From Euphorbia lathyris (Eukaryota; Streptophyta; Magnoliopsida; Malpighiales; Euphorbiaceae): DNA of 64,000 nt. The translations under genes were made by a program, and so were the position numbers. Within the stretch, counting starts at the first letter, position 1, and each line of letters begins with the position of its first letter. Below, in pieces: positions 25,591-37,739 of this stretch. Below the pieces are notes generated by a model, which was not told the DNA's origin, did not search any database, and saw only the letters and a list, made by a program, of their open reading frames with translations. Location: NCBI RefSeq assembly GCF_963576675.1, contig NC_088917.1, forward strand, positions 72,402,610-72,466,609. The letters are read 5' to 3'.

Positions 25591-26270
25591 TTTACCACAG
25601 CAATTTGGTGGTTATGACGGTGGATGTGTTCGAATGCCCCTACTTTTGATAAAATTGGGTTTATTTGGGTGCAAGTTGCTAATTCAGTGAGAGCTTTCTT
25701 GTCGTCTACGGTATCTATCCCTAGGCTCTTGACGGAGATTTTAGTTACTTGGGAACTTCCAGATACGTGCTGGGTTATGTGATGGGGCCAGTAAGGGAAA
25801 GCAGGGCACACATCAGCTGGTGGTGTCCGCGGAGTACGTGGAGAGTGTGGCTAGGTGGTTTTGCAGTCAACCTTGCGTTTGTTCGTCTGTTCTTGCAGAG
25901 CTTTGGGGCATATTCTTTGACCTGGAGTTAGTTTGGAAAAGAAAAGGTTTAAGGAGATGAAAGTGGAGTTAGATTCAAAGGTGGTTATCAGGTTAGTGTC
26001 TGAAGATTCACCGAATCATTCGTGTTACTAGCTCATTTTGTAACCCCGAGAGCTACTGGGTAAGAAATGGGAGCTAAATTTAAATCACATTTATAGGAAA
26101 AGGATCCGTGCAGCAGTCTGAATGATAAATAAAGCAAAACTATTGTCATCGAGTCTTCACGAATACAATGTAACTATTGATTTTAGTATCTTTAACTTTA
26201 TATGCTTGGTTTGTTGTTAGTTTGTGTTTTGCTTGAGGTCATCCCTCACCTATCCATGAAACCAAAAAAA
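25591..26270 (+). pseudogene. Second LINE, right part (RNase H and 3' end)
   Basis: Continues the LINE interrupted at 14708: TTAIWWL, KIGFIWVQVANSVRAFLSST (25.65 kb), a stretch reading WLGGFAVNL (25.86 kb) and the RNase H core EMKVELDSKVVIRLV (25.96 kb). The 3' end is near a short A-run at about 26262-26270. Stops and frameshifts throughout. Confidence 0.75.
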
Positions 26271-26353
26271 TTTATTTTAGTATAATTTTATCATTAACTA
26301 TATAATTACACAAAAATTTATTTTAGTATCTTTAACTTTATATGCTTGATTTT

Positions 26354-27384
26354 AGGGGTGCATGTGGTCGGTTAACCAGTCCATTAAGGTTAATTCGGTC
26401 GGTTAACCATTTCATCGGTTTTTTAAATATACTAACCATACACTAGTCCATTAAATTCGGTTAACCACTAATCGGTTAACCAATTATTCGCTCGGTTAAC
26501 CTTTTATTTCGGTTTCTAACCATTAGTAAATAAACATAAAAAATAATAAAAGAATTGAAATGAAAGTTTAGTGCCAAATAAAATTAACTAAAGTATTATA
26601 AAGTTTGTAACATTCACTACTAATCAAATCAAAGTTTAATGTTTCAAAATAGCTCATAAATTTTCATCAATTTAAATACTTAGGCATTTGAAGATAAGAA
26701 ATGCAAATAAATATAATGAGTTAATACAAAGAATATGATAGTGATTTTTTTAGTAAGTATGACCGTGATTAATTTAATGGAACTTAGAAGAGACTTTGCT
26801 AAAATTATATATTAGTATTCATATATTTGGGTTATTGTTATTGAAATTATTTACCCCAATTAATCTGGAGAAGTTGTTTCTCGGGTTGGAATAAAAAAAA
26901 AATATTTTTGATACTTGAAGGGTGAGTTATAATAAAAAGAGTAGAGACACAAGTAGAATTTTCTATTTCAAAACAGTAAACTTCAAATAATAAAAGATCA
27001 ATGATTAGCTATAAAAAGCTTACAATTGATAATTTGTAACTTAGTTTTTTTTTATATAAAATTGTGTAACTTAGTTAGTATAACTAAAATAACATAATAA
27101 TAAATTGATAATTGAGGAATTGCATAATATAATTGGTGAAGTGGAGTTGATTAATATTATTAATATAATTGATGAAACTATATATTATATTTTTTATATA
27201 TTTAATTGAATTCGGTCGGTTTCGGTTAACCGTGGTTTTTGGAACATAAAAACCGTAACCGTAATTATTAACCACTATTTTTAAAATTAAAAACCGTACA
27301 CTAGTCCATCGGTTTCGATTAACTTTATTTTCGGTTCAGTTTCGATTTGGTTTTTCGGTTTTTCGGATTATTGTGTGCACCCCT
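26354..27384. mobile_element. Non-autonomous hAT-like element
   Basis: Ends aggggtgca and tgcacccct are perfect 9 bp inverted repeats, and subterminal regions carry many ggttaacc/ccgaaaaacc words in opposite orientation on the two sides. Flanks gatttt/gattgt may be a worn target duplication. Interior 1 kb is AT-rich with no transposase. Confidence 0.6.
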
Positions 27385-27640
27385 GATTGTAGGTGTATAA
27401 AAATATAGAAACTATTTCAAAGAAAATATGGAAACTCCTACAAAAATAGTAACACAGTATAACACCTGCGCAACATGCGAAAGGCCGGAAAAATAGGGAC
27501 CCAGTAACTTACACGTTTCAGGTGGCGTGGCAGCAGGATTATCTTTCTTTATTTTTATTTATTTTATTAGCCTTAACCCAATAATTTGTTAAGGTTTATC
27601 ATTGTTTTGGTCCTTCCATGACCAATTCGGCCATTCATCC
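27385..27640. other. Short intergenic spacer
   Basis: No feature recognised. Confidence 0.4.
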
Positions 27641-27650
27641 TTTTAATAAA

Positions 27651-28198
27651 GGGTTAGGGGTACGTTTTGGGCCAGGAGCAATTTTACTTTTAACGTCTAA
27701 AATAGTACAATTTTACTTCTAATATTGAAAGTTAAGAGCAATTTTACCTCTAATATTAATAAATTGGGTCAATTTAAGAAATAATCCATCAAACTGTCTT
27801 TTCGGTCATGAATCTTGTTATCTACACTTCATACGTGTGTCATTTTATCAACAGTTATTGGGATGTGAAAAAAATAAAAAAATAAAAAATATACTATCTT
27901 TTTGTACAGATTAGACAAAAAAAATTCAAAAAATCCACCGAATTTATAAATATTAATCTCAAATTCTATTATTAAATTATAAAAAACATGAAATTCTTTT
28001 TTTAGAACGAATTGTTATGCAATTGGTGCAGAATAATGAACAAAAATATCTGTACTGTCTGAAATTGATCCAATTTATCAATGTTAGGGGTAAAATTGCT
28101 CTTGGCTTCCAACGTTAGGGGTAAAATTGCACCATTTTAGATATTAAGGGAAAATTGCTCCTGACCCAAAACGTTAGAAGTATTTTTGCACCTTAACC
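27651..28198. mobile_element. Mutator-type MITE with 10 bp target duplication
   Basis: 548 bp element. Flanks ttttaataaa at 27641-27650 and 28199-28208 are identical. Ends gggttaggggtacg and ccttaacc begin imperfect inverted repeats of about 50 bases that share ttgggccaggagcaatttta/ttgggtcaggagcaatttt. No ORF. The duplication length fits Mutator-like elements. Confidence 0.82.
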
Positions 28199-28208
28199 TT
28201 TTAATAAA

Positions 28209-28730
28209 TTACCTCTTTCATACAAAATAAAGGTATGTTGAAAAAAAACCTAAGACACGTTCAACTCCTTGAATTTGTACGTAATAATTTCCTAAATTTT
28301 ACACGTGTTTCATATAACCAACATTTTGAATTTATCTATCAAAATTATTACCAAATAAACAAGTTGAATTTTTTAAAAAGGTTTAATACATCACTAGCTT
28401 TCTGCACTTATTTATAAAAGTATATTGGTTTATTGAACTTTATCCATGTCTCACCAGTTCTATGAACTTGCTTATTTTATATTACCATTTATGTGAATTT
28501 GTCCATAAAAATAGAATAGTTTCCTAAACTTTGTAAGTGTCTCACCAATTCTCTAAACTTACTTATTCTATAACAACTAAATACAAAAATCATAATATTA
28601 ACGCTCGATGTTCATCTATTCGACTTCTCAAACCTGCAACATTTCTTATAATATATTGAAAGGTAAGAGAAGAGAAAAAATTACCTCTCAAATAGATGAA
28701 GTTGTATTTTTAGAAGTTAGATTTAATAAA
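28209..28730. other. AT-rich spacer with a diverged 65 bp direct repeat
   Basis: Two related blocks at about 28426-28487 and 28506-28574 share ctcacca-ttct--gaactt-cttattctata. No gene seen. Confidence 0.4.
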
Positions 28731-29312
28731 GTGAGCTGCTAAATACCACCCCCAAATTACTTATCACCGTCCTTTTTTTACCCTTTTTATAATTTTGATC
28801 AAAAACTGAAAATTCTTTCTCCAAAATCATAAACCCGAACAACAATAATTGAAATTATGAAAATAATTGATGTGTGACAACCCGAACCCTGAAAATGGAT
28901 GATTACGAGTTGAAAACATTAAAATTTACATTTTTTTTATCAAAGAACTCATGAAAACAATACATGAGACGATTTAGTATTTTTCGTCACTAAAAATTGA
29001 AGAATTTTGTATTTTTTAAAATTTGGCCTAAACGGATGGCGCGTTCCTTCCGGCCCATGGTAGGGGCAGATGCCGCATCCGCCCGACCCATGGCGGGAAC
29101 GGATGGCGCATTCCCCCGACCCATGGTGGGGGCGAATGCGCCATCCGTTCCCACCATGGGTCGGGGGGAACGCGTCATCCGTTTAGGCCAAATTTTAAAA
29201 TTTTCTCTCAATTTATTTTTTTAATTTTGCAAAAATTTTATACAAAAGGACAAAATTGTCCAAATGAAAATAGTGATAAGTAATTTAGAAGCAGTAAATA
29301 TAGCAAAACTAG
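28731..29312. mobile_element. Fold-back MITE with GC-rich palindromic core
   Basis: Outer arms aaattacttatcac (28754-28767) and gtgataagtaattt are inverted; the centre 29014-29201 is a second, GC-rich inverted repeat (aaaatttggcctaaacgga at left, its complement at right) filled with short copies of a cccatgg-containing unit. No real gene; open frames here are by-products of symmetry. Confidence 0.55.
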
Positions 29313-29983
29313 ATGTTATCAGCCTTTAAAAAAAATAATCTTTGAAAGAATATGGCATGCCCTCATTGTCATAGAGAAACATAACATGATTCCAACTGAA
29401 AAATGTGGATTTGCTTACAAAATCACTTTCATCCACATGTCATGTTTTTAGTTCCTTTGTGAAGATTTGTCTGAATCTTCATCAATAAAGGTTGGACTTG
29501 GGTCCATAAACTACCATGTTATTTTCTTATAAATAATTCATTGGTTATTACATTTTTTAATGTAATACATTGTTTGTTATATTTAACAATTTAATTCCTT
29601 TCCAAAAATAATTAACTCCTTAAATATTTAAATTATTAAATAATTTAATCATTTTATAAGACTAATTATTAAAAAATTAAATAACAAACAATATATTAAA
29701 AAAATAGAATCAAACAAATATGTTAGATATAAATATGGAAATTAATAAATTATTTATCTTATTCTTTTTAAAGAAAAAAAAAACCCATGCTATTAATTTC
29801 CTCAAAATGCAGAATTTCATCATTTACCATGATGCCTATAATTTTAGGATAATACATCTGTTGCACTCTATATTTGAACCAATAAGGCTGATCTGATTCA
29901 TCAATTGAATTAAATCCAAAAACCTTATAGTTAAAATAGCAGAAAATTATATAACTGCATTCCAGCAGATATTTAAAGCAATT
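29313..29983. other. AT-rich intergenic DNA
   Basis: No feature recognised. Confidence 0.4.
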
Positions 29984-30358
29984 TAGGAGTGTTTGGTTAC
30001 CTCCTTTTTGCCTTTTCACTTTAAAAAGTAGCGTTTTAGGTGTTTGGTTAGACTCTTCTTGTTTGTTTTTTACTGCTGAAAAATAGCTTTTTACAAAAGC
30101 AGAGAATCTCTGCTTTTTGGAAAAACAAATTTTTCCAAAAGCAATCGGGCAAATAGTAACAGCAACCAGCAAGCCTTAGTGTCCATTTGTTTTACCTACA
30201 GTTTGCTGTTGAAAAAAACTGTGTTTTTATAAAAAAAACAGCTTTTCAGATGTAAAAGGCAAACATACATGAGGACTCTAACCAAAAACCTAAAACTCTC
30301 TATTTTAAAATGAAAAGACAAACAGGAGTATGAAAAGTAGCTACCAAACACCCTCTTA
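29984..30358. mobile_element. hAT-type MITE
   Basis: Ends taggagtgtttggtta and taccaaacaccctctta are inverted repeats of the gtgtttggt class. About 375 bp, non-coding. Flanks agcaattt/agcatctg match at five of eight positions, so the target duplication is uncertain. It lies about 270 bp beyond the CNGC stop codon and may fall in its 3' flank. Confidence 0.55.
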
Positions 30359-30630
30359 GCATCTGTTATGTTATCTGTTTTTTTTTTTTTTTTTTGTCCA
30401 ACCCAAAAATGAGTTTGAAATGCATAAAATATCAGTATAAAAAGATGAATATAGATTTTTTTCACACATGACTATTAGAAATTTTAAATTTTAAATTGAT
30501 TTTTGTTTTTAAATCAATTAATTAGATGAATTCTAATCTACAAATTTACACTATACAAAAGTTCCTAACTATTTTTACATTATCATCATCTCTCTTCTCT
30601 TCTTTTCTTCTTTTTAATCTTAATTACAAT

Positions 30631-33600
30631 CTAAACATCCTTAGTATAGAAATCAGGTTCATCAGGTTTAATCAACTCGGGTGTAGTAGCAGAAGCTGCA
30701 GCATCAGCATTAGCATCACCCACATCACTACTCTTTCCACCAAATTTGGAAGACAACATAGTTCCAAGATGTTGGGAACTACTGTTCTTTGGTAAAAGAT
30801 TTTCTTGCTCATTTTGCTCATAATAATTATAATTATTATAATAATCTTCCTCTTGTGAAGCTAATTCTCTAGCCATTCTCCTCTTTTGATACCTTCTCCA
30901 ACTAGATTGAATCAAACAAGCCCCCCATGTTCTCCATTGATGAGAATAGTACCTGAAAGCATGTTGGAGTTTCTTGCTTTGAAGTCTCTTGAATTGTTGT
31001 GCAACGAATATGAGATCGTCGGCTTGGAGTGCGAATGCTTCGACTTCTGAAAGAGCGCGGACTGTTCGGGTTGAGGAAGGTAGATTCGCGCTGGGGTTTG
31101 GCATTAGTGCCCATGTTAGTAGCTCTTCGCCGCAGAAATCGCCTGGGCGGAGTGTGATGGAGTTGAAGAAGCCTGAACGGCCTCCGTTGGTCGTTGAGCT
31201 CTCGAGTTGGCCTCGGATTACGAATAGCATCTCGTTTACTGGCTCGTCTTCTCGGAATATGAATGTGCCTTCCGTGCTTAATGATGAGGCGAGGCGTTCG
31301 CATATCGCGTCTAGTAGTTGGTCGTCCATTTGTGAGAAAAATGGTACCTGTGGAAGAAATCACAAAACTATCAACAATAAATGGATTTACAAGTTATAAA
31401 CCTTAAACAAACATCTTTGCAAATACGAATGGAGTACATTGCTTCGTGTAAAATGTCGGGAAAATTTAACCATAACCGACATAGACGGAGACAGAGGGGG
31501 CAATGGGGGCACGTTCGTCGCAATCTTACCTCAATTTTGTAGTTTCATTTGCTGGGATGCAATTTGTACTCCCGGCAGAAGAAAAAGTAGATAGTCCTTT
31601 AGGTAATGGACTTAATTTTTTTAAAATGGTGTTGTTTTTCGTCCATAGTTATCAAAGGCACGCCTGAGACTCAATAGCGCTAGGCTACAGACATGTTGTC
31701 TAAGAAGCCAAAAGAAGTTCTCTGTTCAAGAGATGTGTCTGAGTGCGCCTTTCTTAGCCTGGCACCTTGCCAGAGATGCGTCCAGACACAAATTTAGAAG
31801 CTACACTATATAGGATGTTTTAATCTTGGGCCTTTCACGCATTTTATGATTACAGATATGGATGATTGACATAATTTAGTATTTGACTATTTGTTAGAAC
31901 TGCTCTAAACAGGCCTTTCAGGCATTTTATGATTACAGATATGGATGATTGACATAATTTAGTATTTGACTATTTGTTAGAACTGCTCTAAACAGACCTT
32001 GCGTCTTAGTACGCCATGTGCCTTTAATAACTATATGTTTGTCGGGGTAAAGCAGAAAAACAGCCCCCAGGCTAAAAGGATACTGTTCGTGTTAGCCTGT
32101 GACTTAGGCCATATACGAATGGAGTACATTGCTTCATGAAAGATGTCCGAAAAATTTAACCATAACCGACATAGACGGAGACAGAGAGGGCAATGGGGTA
32201 CATATATCGCACTCTCAGCTGCCGAGAATCACCCCAATCTTACCTCAATTATGTAGTTTCATTTGCTGGGGTGCAATTTGCAATCCCGGAAGATGAAAAA
32301 GTAGATAGTCCTTTAGGTAATGGGCTTGATTTTTTAAAAATGGTACGCAATGTGCCTTTAATAACTATGTTTTAGCCTGGGACTTAGGCCATATAGGCTG
32401 CGCTTATTTTTGCACTCAACAATTCAAGACTGGTTCCGCTACTGATAACCGACAAAAAAAAAAATGTAATGGAAAGAAGGGATAGATAACATACTCGACG
32501 AACAAGCGACAAACACAAATGTCGTTGAATTTCTCGTCGAAGATCCAAAGGTAGAGAACGTAGTATAGATTCTTCATGAACTCCTCTGGTAGCAAGCCAT
32601 TGATACTGAACAAATTTACGAACTCGCTCCTGCAAATCTGGAGGTAATTGTCTATGTCGCATCCATTCCTCTGTATCTCTTCTCTTTATCCTCCATTCTT
32701 CCACTCTTACCGTCATAGATTGTAAATTAGTCTTTAAGAAAGGACATAAAAAAACATATCATTAATATTAATTAATAACTAGATTATTTGTTTGTAGATG
32801 CATATCTTAATTAAAATTCTATAGTACTAATTCTTTTTTATTATTATTGATATGAATTAATTAAAATATGGTATGGTAACATATATACCTGCATGTTGCC
32901 AATCAATTGTGCAGAGAGAATCAAACCAATAATACATGTAATAATGCAGAATAAATTTTCCCCCAAAAATGTGCTCGTCTCTAAATTTTGTGCGTAAGAG
33001 CTGCCGACAGAATAAATAAATATTTTAGCATGAAATAATATGATATATAAGCATTATAAATTAAGATATTATAGCTTAACAAAAGTATAATTCAAGATAT
33101 TAGTATAAGAAAAACAATATAAACTTTATAACCATAATATGAGACTACATTTGCTAATAAAAAGGGGATCCAAATCTATATACATCAATGGAAGAGAGTC
33201 TAGAGGTGCAATTGCAGTACTGCGATACCCTCTACCTAGGTGGAGTACCGCCTGTAATCACCCCTCCCAAGTGGATTTCGGTAGCCAGAGGCAGTGGCGG
33301 AGGGAGAGGGGGTCATGAGAGTTCGTAGCCCCCCAACTCTGGGGAGAAATAAAGAAAAATTACAATTACTGAGAGAAAATTTCGGTCCTAGATATATAAT
33401 TTCCCTCGTTAATTATATTCTGTTCAGAATTTCTCAGATTTAACATCATTGACAAAGTTATTCGTCGTTGATGCTGCATAAACGAAAAAGAAATATGTAA
33501 AATTTCCGTCCATCGACTCATGAGTATTTGGTTCTGCACCGTAGATATTTGAAAAACTAAAAGGGATACATAGCAATTGGTAATTAATAGAGAGGTTAGG

Positions 33601-36570
33601 TTACCTTAAATTTCTCAAACCCCACCAAAGGCAATACAAGTACTTCTCAGTGAAAGTTGAGGAAGCAACACCATTTATGAAAGCACCAGCAAATATCCCA
33701 TACTTAAATTCGATATTTTCATCACCTGGATTACAGTTACCCGGAACACGTGTAATATTCCTCCAATATTGACGATCAGGATGCCCCAAACTGCTGCAAT
33801 CTAGATAATTTTCCATACAACCTATGATTCCTGTCCTGTTCTCTTTCAGACATTCTATTTTCCAGCAGTAAAAATGCCTTCCCAACGACAGCAAATACCA
33901 TGAAGCTCCCAATGTCTGCAAAACTTGTAACTGTTAATAACTTATAACACCTAATCATATCAAACCTATCCAAATACTAAAATAGATTTATGATTTTTAG
34001 CTCTATTCATGTAACAATCCGGACCAATAGTATGTAAATTATTATCCACTTTAGCTCTAATCTCATTCTTTGAGCTCACAGCTTGAATTGGAAACATATC
34101 TTACTAATATAATTCGCTCCCTCTTTTATTTATGGCCTCAGTCAACCCCTCTTCGGTGTGCGATATCCGCCACCTCCTGGGCTAGTGAATTGCCACTAGC
34201 TTAAGTTGTCTAGTCCATTGAGGACTTGGAGGTGGACATCCGGCCTTGGAAAAGAGAGACGGATATCTCCATAGAAAATAGCCGTATGGACACTTGGGTC
34301 ATTGAGACCCGTAGTGCACGCTCCTAAGAGGGTCAAGGTTTGGTACATAAGGGGCTTGTGGGATGGGGTTCTGCCATACTCTCTAGAAGTAGGAACTAAC
34401 GGAATGCTTATAAGGGAGAAATCCCCTTGGTATTGGTTGGCTGGTCGAAGGCTTGGGGAAGTATCGGGGCAGTAGGGGGACTTGGGCTACTCAGACCTTC
34501 CACCCCGACATCACTTCCTCCCTCAGAACCAGATAGTTACAATTAATATGACACAAGTTTATCTTTTACTCATACTTTATTATTTAAATATAATGGAACG
34601 TCATTACAGTGCCTATAATAAATAAGTACAGCTCAGAGGTACGTTGTTATCAATAGTTTTTAGTAACTAATTAAAGGAGATGGAAAGAAAAAGATGCTTA
34701 CATGACTTGCAAGCATGAAAAGAAGGAGATTGTAGACAGCTCCAGCCCAGGCAGTTTTGGCAACAAAACCAGTGCTTTTTACAATTTGTTGATGCAGAGG
34801 GAACATGAGAAATAATCTAGGTATATATTGAAAAAGAACCATGAGAGCAAGTGTGTTGTTAGCATGATCAGCTCTGCTATCTCTTGTTGCTGGAATCACC
34901 ACCCAGATCACAATCTGTTATATATGTAAAATAGCATCACTTACAGTGTCATTTAAATTAGCGGTGGTAATTTTGGGTTTTGCGTCAAAATCGTGTTATT
35001 ACATGTATATGTTCAATATGGTTATATATGATATAAATGCTAGAAAAATGATAATTGTGTCAATCGTGTCATGTCAGTTAGATTGTTTCTGCAAATTGTA
35101 TTGTCGTGTGAGAAATTGTCACTCCTAATCTAAATCATTTCCAAATTTCACAATGGTTCAACTGAACCTCACTCTTAAATGAGATTTTAAATTAAATTTT
35201 GGTGTAAACTACATGTTTTTTGTTAGATAATCATTTTCAGGCTTTTGTCACAGTTAAAACATCTCGGTCACTAATGTGTTTATTGAGAATTAAATCAGAG
35301 AGTTCTTCCCAAACAATCAAACCTATCATAAGTTGCAGGACCCAATCAAACAAATTAAGATCGAAGAATTCATTAGCACGAATCCATCAAGTTCATAAGT
35401 TAAACGAATTTAAAGTTAGGGGTACATTATACCTATGGCCCCTCAACTTTGCTTTTTCTTTCATTATGACTCCTAAACTTTAGAACCAGTTGTTATGACT
35501 TTCAAAAAAACAGTGACAATCTCAAAATAGAAAATTTTAAAAATTAAAATTGTTTACAAGTTTACAATTTTCCAAATAACAATTTCTAGATATCTTGATC
35601 AACGTTTTAGTAAAATACAAAGTTAAGGAGCTATAAAGTTAGATTTTGAAATTGAGGGGCCATAAGAAAGTAAGCATAAAATTGAAAGGTCATGAGTGTA
35701 ATTTACCTTTAAAGTTAGAGATAATAGCCAAATTTGTACGTTAAAGTTATTGAAAAGTTTAATTTCATTCTAATTGTAGTACAATTTTATTCTCATGGTG
35801 AAAAATTTAGCTCAATTTTACAAGCATTATACAAATTTTAATTCAGTTTTACACTTCCTTGATAAATAATGACGAAATTCAGCGCAGAATTCTTTTAAAA
35901 ATAGTAAAATTGAACTTGAATTTTAGCCTGAATTGTTTCTTCTATGAGGACAAAATTGAAGTTTTCCAATAAATTTAACAATAAAATTGACCCTTACTTC
36001 TTAAAGTTATTACACACAAGTCCATCACCTTCAACACATAAAATGATTTGAAAAATTGAAAGATACCTGAGGAAGTGGGAGTGCAGCGGCAAAATCAATA
36101 AGAAAATCGGACCTAAGATACCGCCTGGAAATTTCCCCGGCATCCATGACCAATTCACCCCTTCCAAAAACTCGAGAACTAGGAGCAACAAAAGCCGTAC
36201 GAAACTTTAAAAATATATGCAGCACGAAGAACACATCAGCAATCGACCTGAAATAGGTGATCAAAACGACAAGGTGGTTGTCGTTTGTCAAACAAACGCC
36301 ATCGGAATTCGTGTACGGAAGGAAGAAGAACAGAGGATCGATGAAAAGAGCAATAATGGAGGTAATGAGGAAGACGTAATTCCAATACGTAACGATATCA
36401 CTGTCTGGATCGAGGATTTGGTACTGCCATAGAATGTGGAGAGGGTTAGCATCGCCGACGGCGGTAGAAGAAGCGGTGAGGTGTTGATGGAGCTGTTGTT
36501 GGAGGCGTTGATGGAAGCGGCGGAATGGGAGAAATCTGGGGTTCCGGTAAGGGATAAAGCTACCCATCAT
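30631..36570 (-). CDS. CNGC18: Cyclic nucleotide-gated channel, CNGC18-like
   Basis: Six exons with GT-AG borders in phase: 36067-36570, 34702-34914, 33605-33915, 32889-33000, 32495-32731, 30631-31347; 697 aa. Plasma-membrane non-selective cation/calcium channel. Visible: S1 (residues about 63-86), a conserved FRTAFVAPSSRVFGRGELV stretch, S4-S5 region, the pore across exons 3/4 (LWWGLRNLSSYAQNLETS), S6 (GLILSAQLIGNMQ), C-linker (RVEEWRIKRRDTEEWMRHR), the cyclic-nucleotide-binding fold in exon 6 with GDFCGEELLTWAL, and a calmodulin-binding IQ-type segment (IQSSWRRYQKRR). The tail ends KPDEPDFYTKDV. From memory the sequence is closest to Arabidopsis CNGC18, the pollen-tube calcium channel; other group III members are the alternative. 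The first in-frame ATG is 36570 (ATGATG); frame is open upstream but has no ATG. Introns 1, 2 and 5 hold repeats. Confidence 0.93.
31423..32343. repeat. Internal direct repeats in CNGC18 intron 5
   Basis: Block 31423-31629 recurs at 32113-32343 with about 90% similarity by eye (atacgaatggagtacattgc ... ggtaatgg-cttgatttttt). Between them an 83-base unit is tandemly duplicated (31829-31911, 31912-31994) and almost identical. Confidence 0.85.
34130..34530. repeat. GC-richer insert in CNGC18 intron 2
   Basis: About 400 bp clearly less AT-rich than the surrounding intron, with no ORF and no recognised family. It looks like a foreign fragment; edges are guessed from composition. Confidence 0.35.
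35420..35707. mobile_element. Mutator-type MITE in CNGC18 intron 1
   Basis: 288 bp element flanked by identical 11-base copies tttaaagttag (35409-35419, 35708-35718). Ends gggtacattatacctatggc and its counterpart gtcatgagtgtaatttacc are imperfect inverted repeats. No ORF. Confidence 0.8.
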
Positions 36571-36577
36571 CTCCCAT
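36560..36577 (-). promoter_or_regulatory. Overlapping upstream ORF at the CNGC18 start
   Basis: An out-of-frame ATG at 36577 in a strong context (cgccATGGg) opens a five-codon ORF that stops with TAG at 36562-36560, overlapping the main ATG at 36570 by eight bases. It could lower main-frame initiation or act by stop-and-restart. Inference only. Confidence 0.5.
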
Positions 36578-37735
36578 GGCGGAGTTTGATGAGATTTTTT
36601 TTTATTGAGGGAAAATTTATCAATGAACAATAAATCGAAATCGCTGGAAAATTAGGAATCAGAGAAAGTAAAGATTGACGGAAATGGAGATGGAGTGGAT
36701 TATGGTTGAGAGGAGAAGTGATTGAAAACCAGAGAAAGGACTGAAAATTCGGAGCAAAGATAGCAAATGCGAGGGAATGGGGAACAATTTTGGCAGGTGA
36801 TTTTGTAAAAAATTTAACAGGGCAAATTACCGGAAGGGTCCACAGGACTTTGGTTTATGTTTTTATGGTCCTTGTACTTAAAAACTTGTATTTTATTAAT
36901 ATATATTTTTTTCAAAGTATAAAGATTCTATTATTTTGTATTTTATTAATATTTTTTTTTCAAAGTATAAAGATTCTTAAAATAATAGTTATGATTTCAA
37001 TATAGAAAATCTAAAAAAATAAATTAAAACCACATTTCACAATTATTATAATTTTATCTTTCTGAATAAGAATTTTATCTCTTCTAATCAGATAATATAT
37101 AAATAGGATTAGTTTGAAATTATTGTGACCAACAGAATCTACTGTGAGATAAAGTGTTGGTGGGAAAAAAATTAATCAGTGTTTGGTAAAAACACAATAC
37201 AAATTCTAAAAGTTAAAAAAATAAAAATATATAATAGTATTAGGTTATATTGAAAATATAATATCAACTTTTTTTTATAAGTCATGGGAGCTACTTTTCA
37301 CAAAAGCAATTTTATATTTATTAAATGTTATTTTTAGCTGGATAAACTGCTTTTAAGATTGGAAAAAGTAATGTCAAGCACGTCCATAATCTCAAAATCA
37401 AAAAATTCAAGCATTAATTAAAGTTAGCTTTACAATGGAGGTAACCGAATTGTCTACTATTAATTAGAGTGGTAAAAAGTTCTAATTAAAACTTACAACA
37501 TACACTAGGTCTCGAACTCATAATTTTCAGAGTGCTCTCTTTATAAACAACTACTTTATACATTAAATTTCGAACTCGAAATCTCTAACTGAAGTAATTT
37601 GATATCCTTAAACATTCAAACATAAAACTATTTTGTTAACAAGGGAAGGCTAAACACCCGAGAACAAAAAGAAAAAAGAAAAAAAAAACTAAAACACACC
37701 GAGAAGCTAAGTCGTCACCATCCTAGGAAGCATAG
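36578..37735. promoter_or_regulatory. Upstream region of CNGC18 and AT-rich intergenic DNA
   Basis: 36578-36800 is pyrimidine-rich on the gene strand and is probably 5' UTR and core promoter. From 36840 on the sequence is AT-rich with a local duplication (tttattaatat-ttttttcaaagtataaagattct at 36894 and 36944). No other gene. Confidence 0.4.
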
Positions 37736-37739
37736 TACC

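Noticed and set aside
28990..29224. Two overlapping ORFs on opposite strands rich in PMVGADG-like repeats
   Set aside because: They arise from the symmetric GC-rich palindrome; no start context, no homology, and both strands look alike.
30902..31399. Overlapping 130-150 codon ORFs on both strands over CNGC18 exon 6
   Set aside because: Shadow frames of the conserved cyclic-nucleotide-binding exon.
33203..33330. Possible tRNA-like or small RNA in CNGC18 intron 3 because of its GC-richer sequence
   Set aside because: No cloverleaf or box motifs could be drawn; more likely a repeat fragment.
36568..36630. N-terminal extension of CNGC18 starting MFIDKF
   Set aside because: The proposed first codon is TTG, not ATG; the first in-frame ATG is at 36570.
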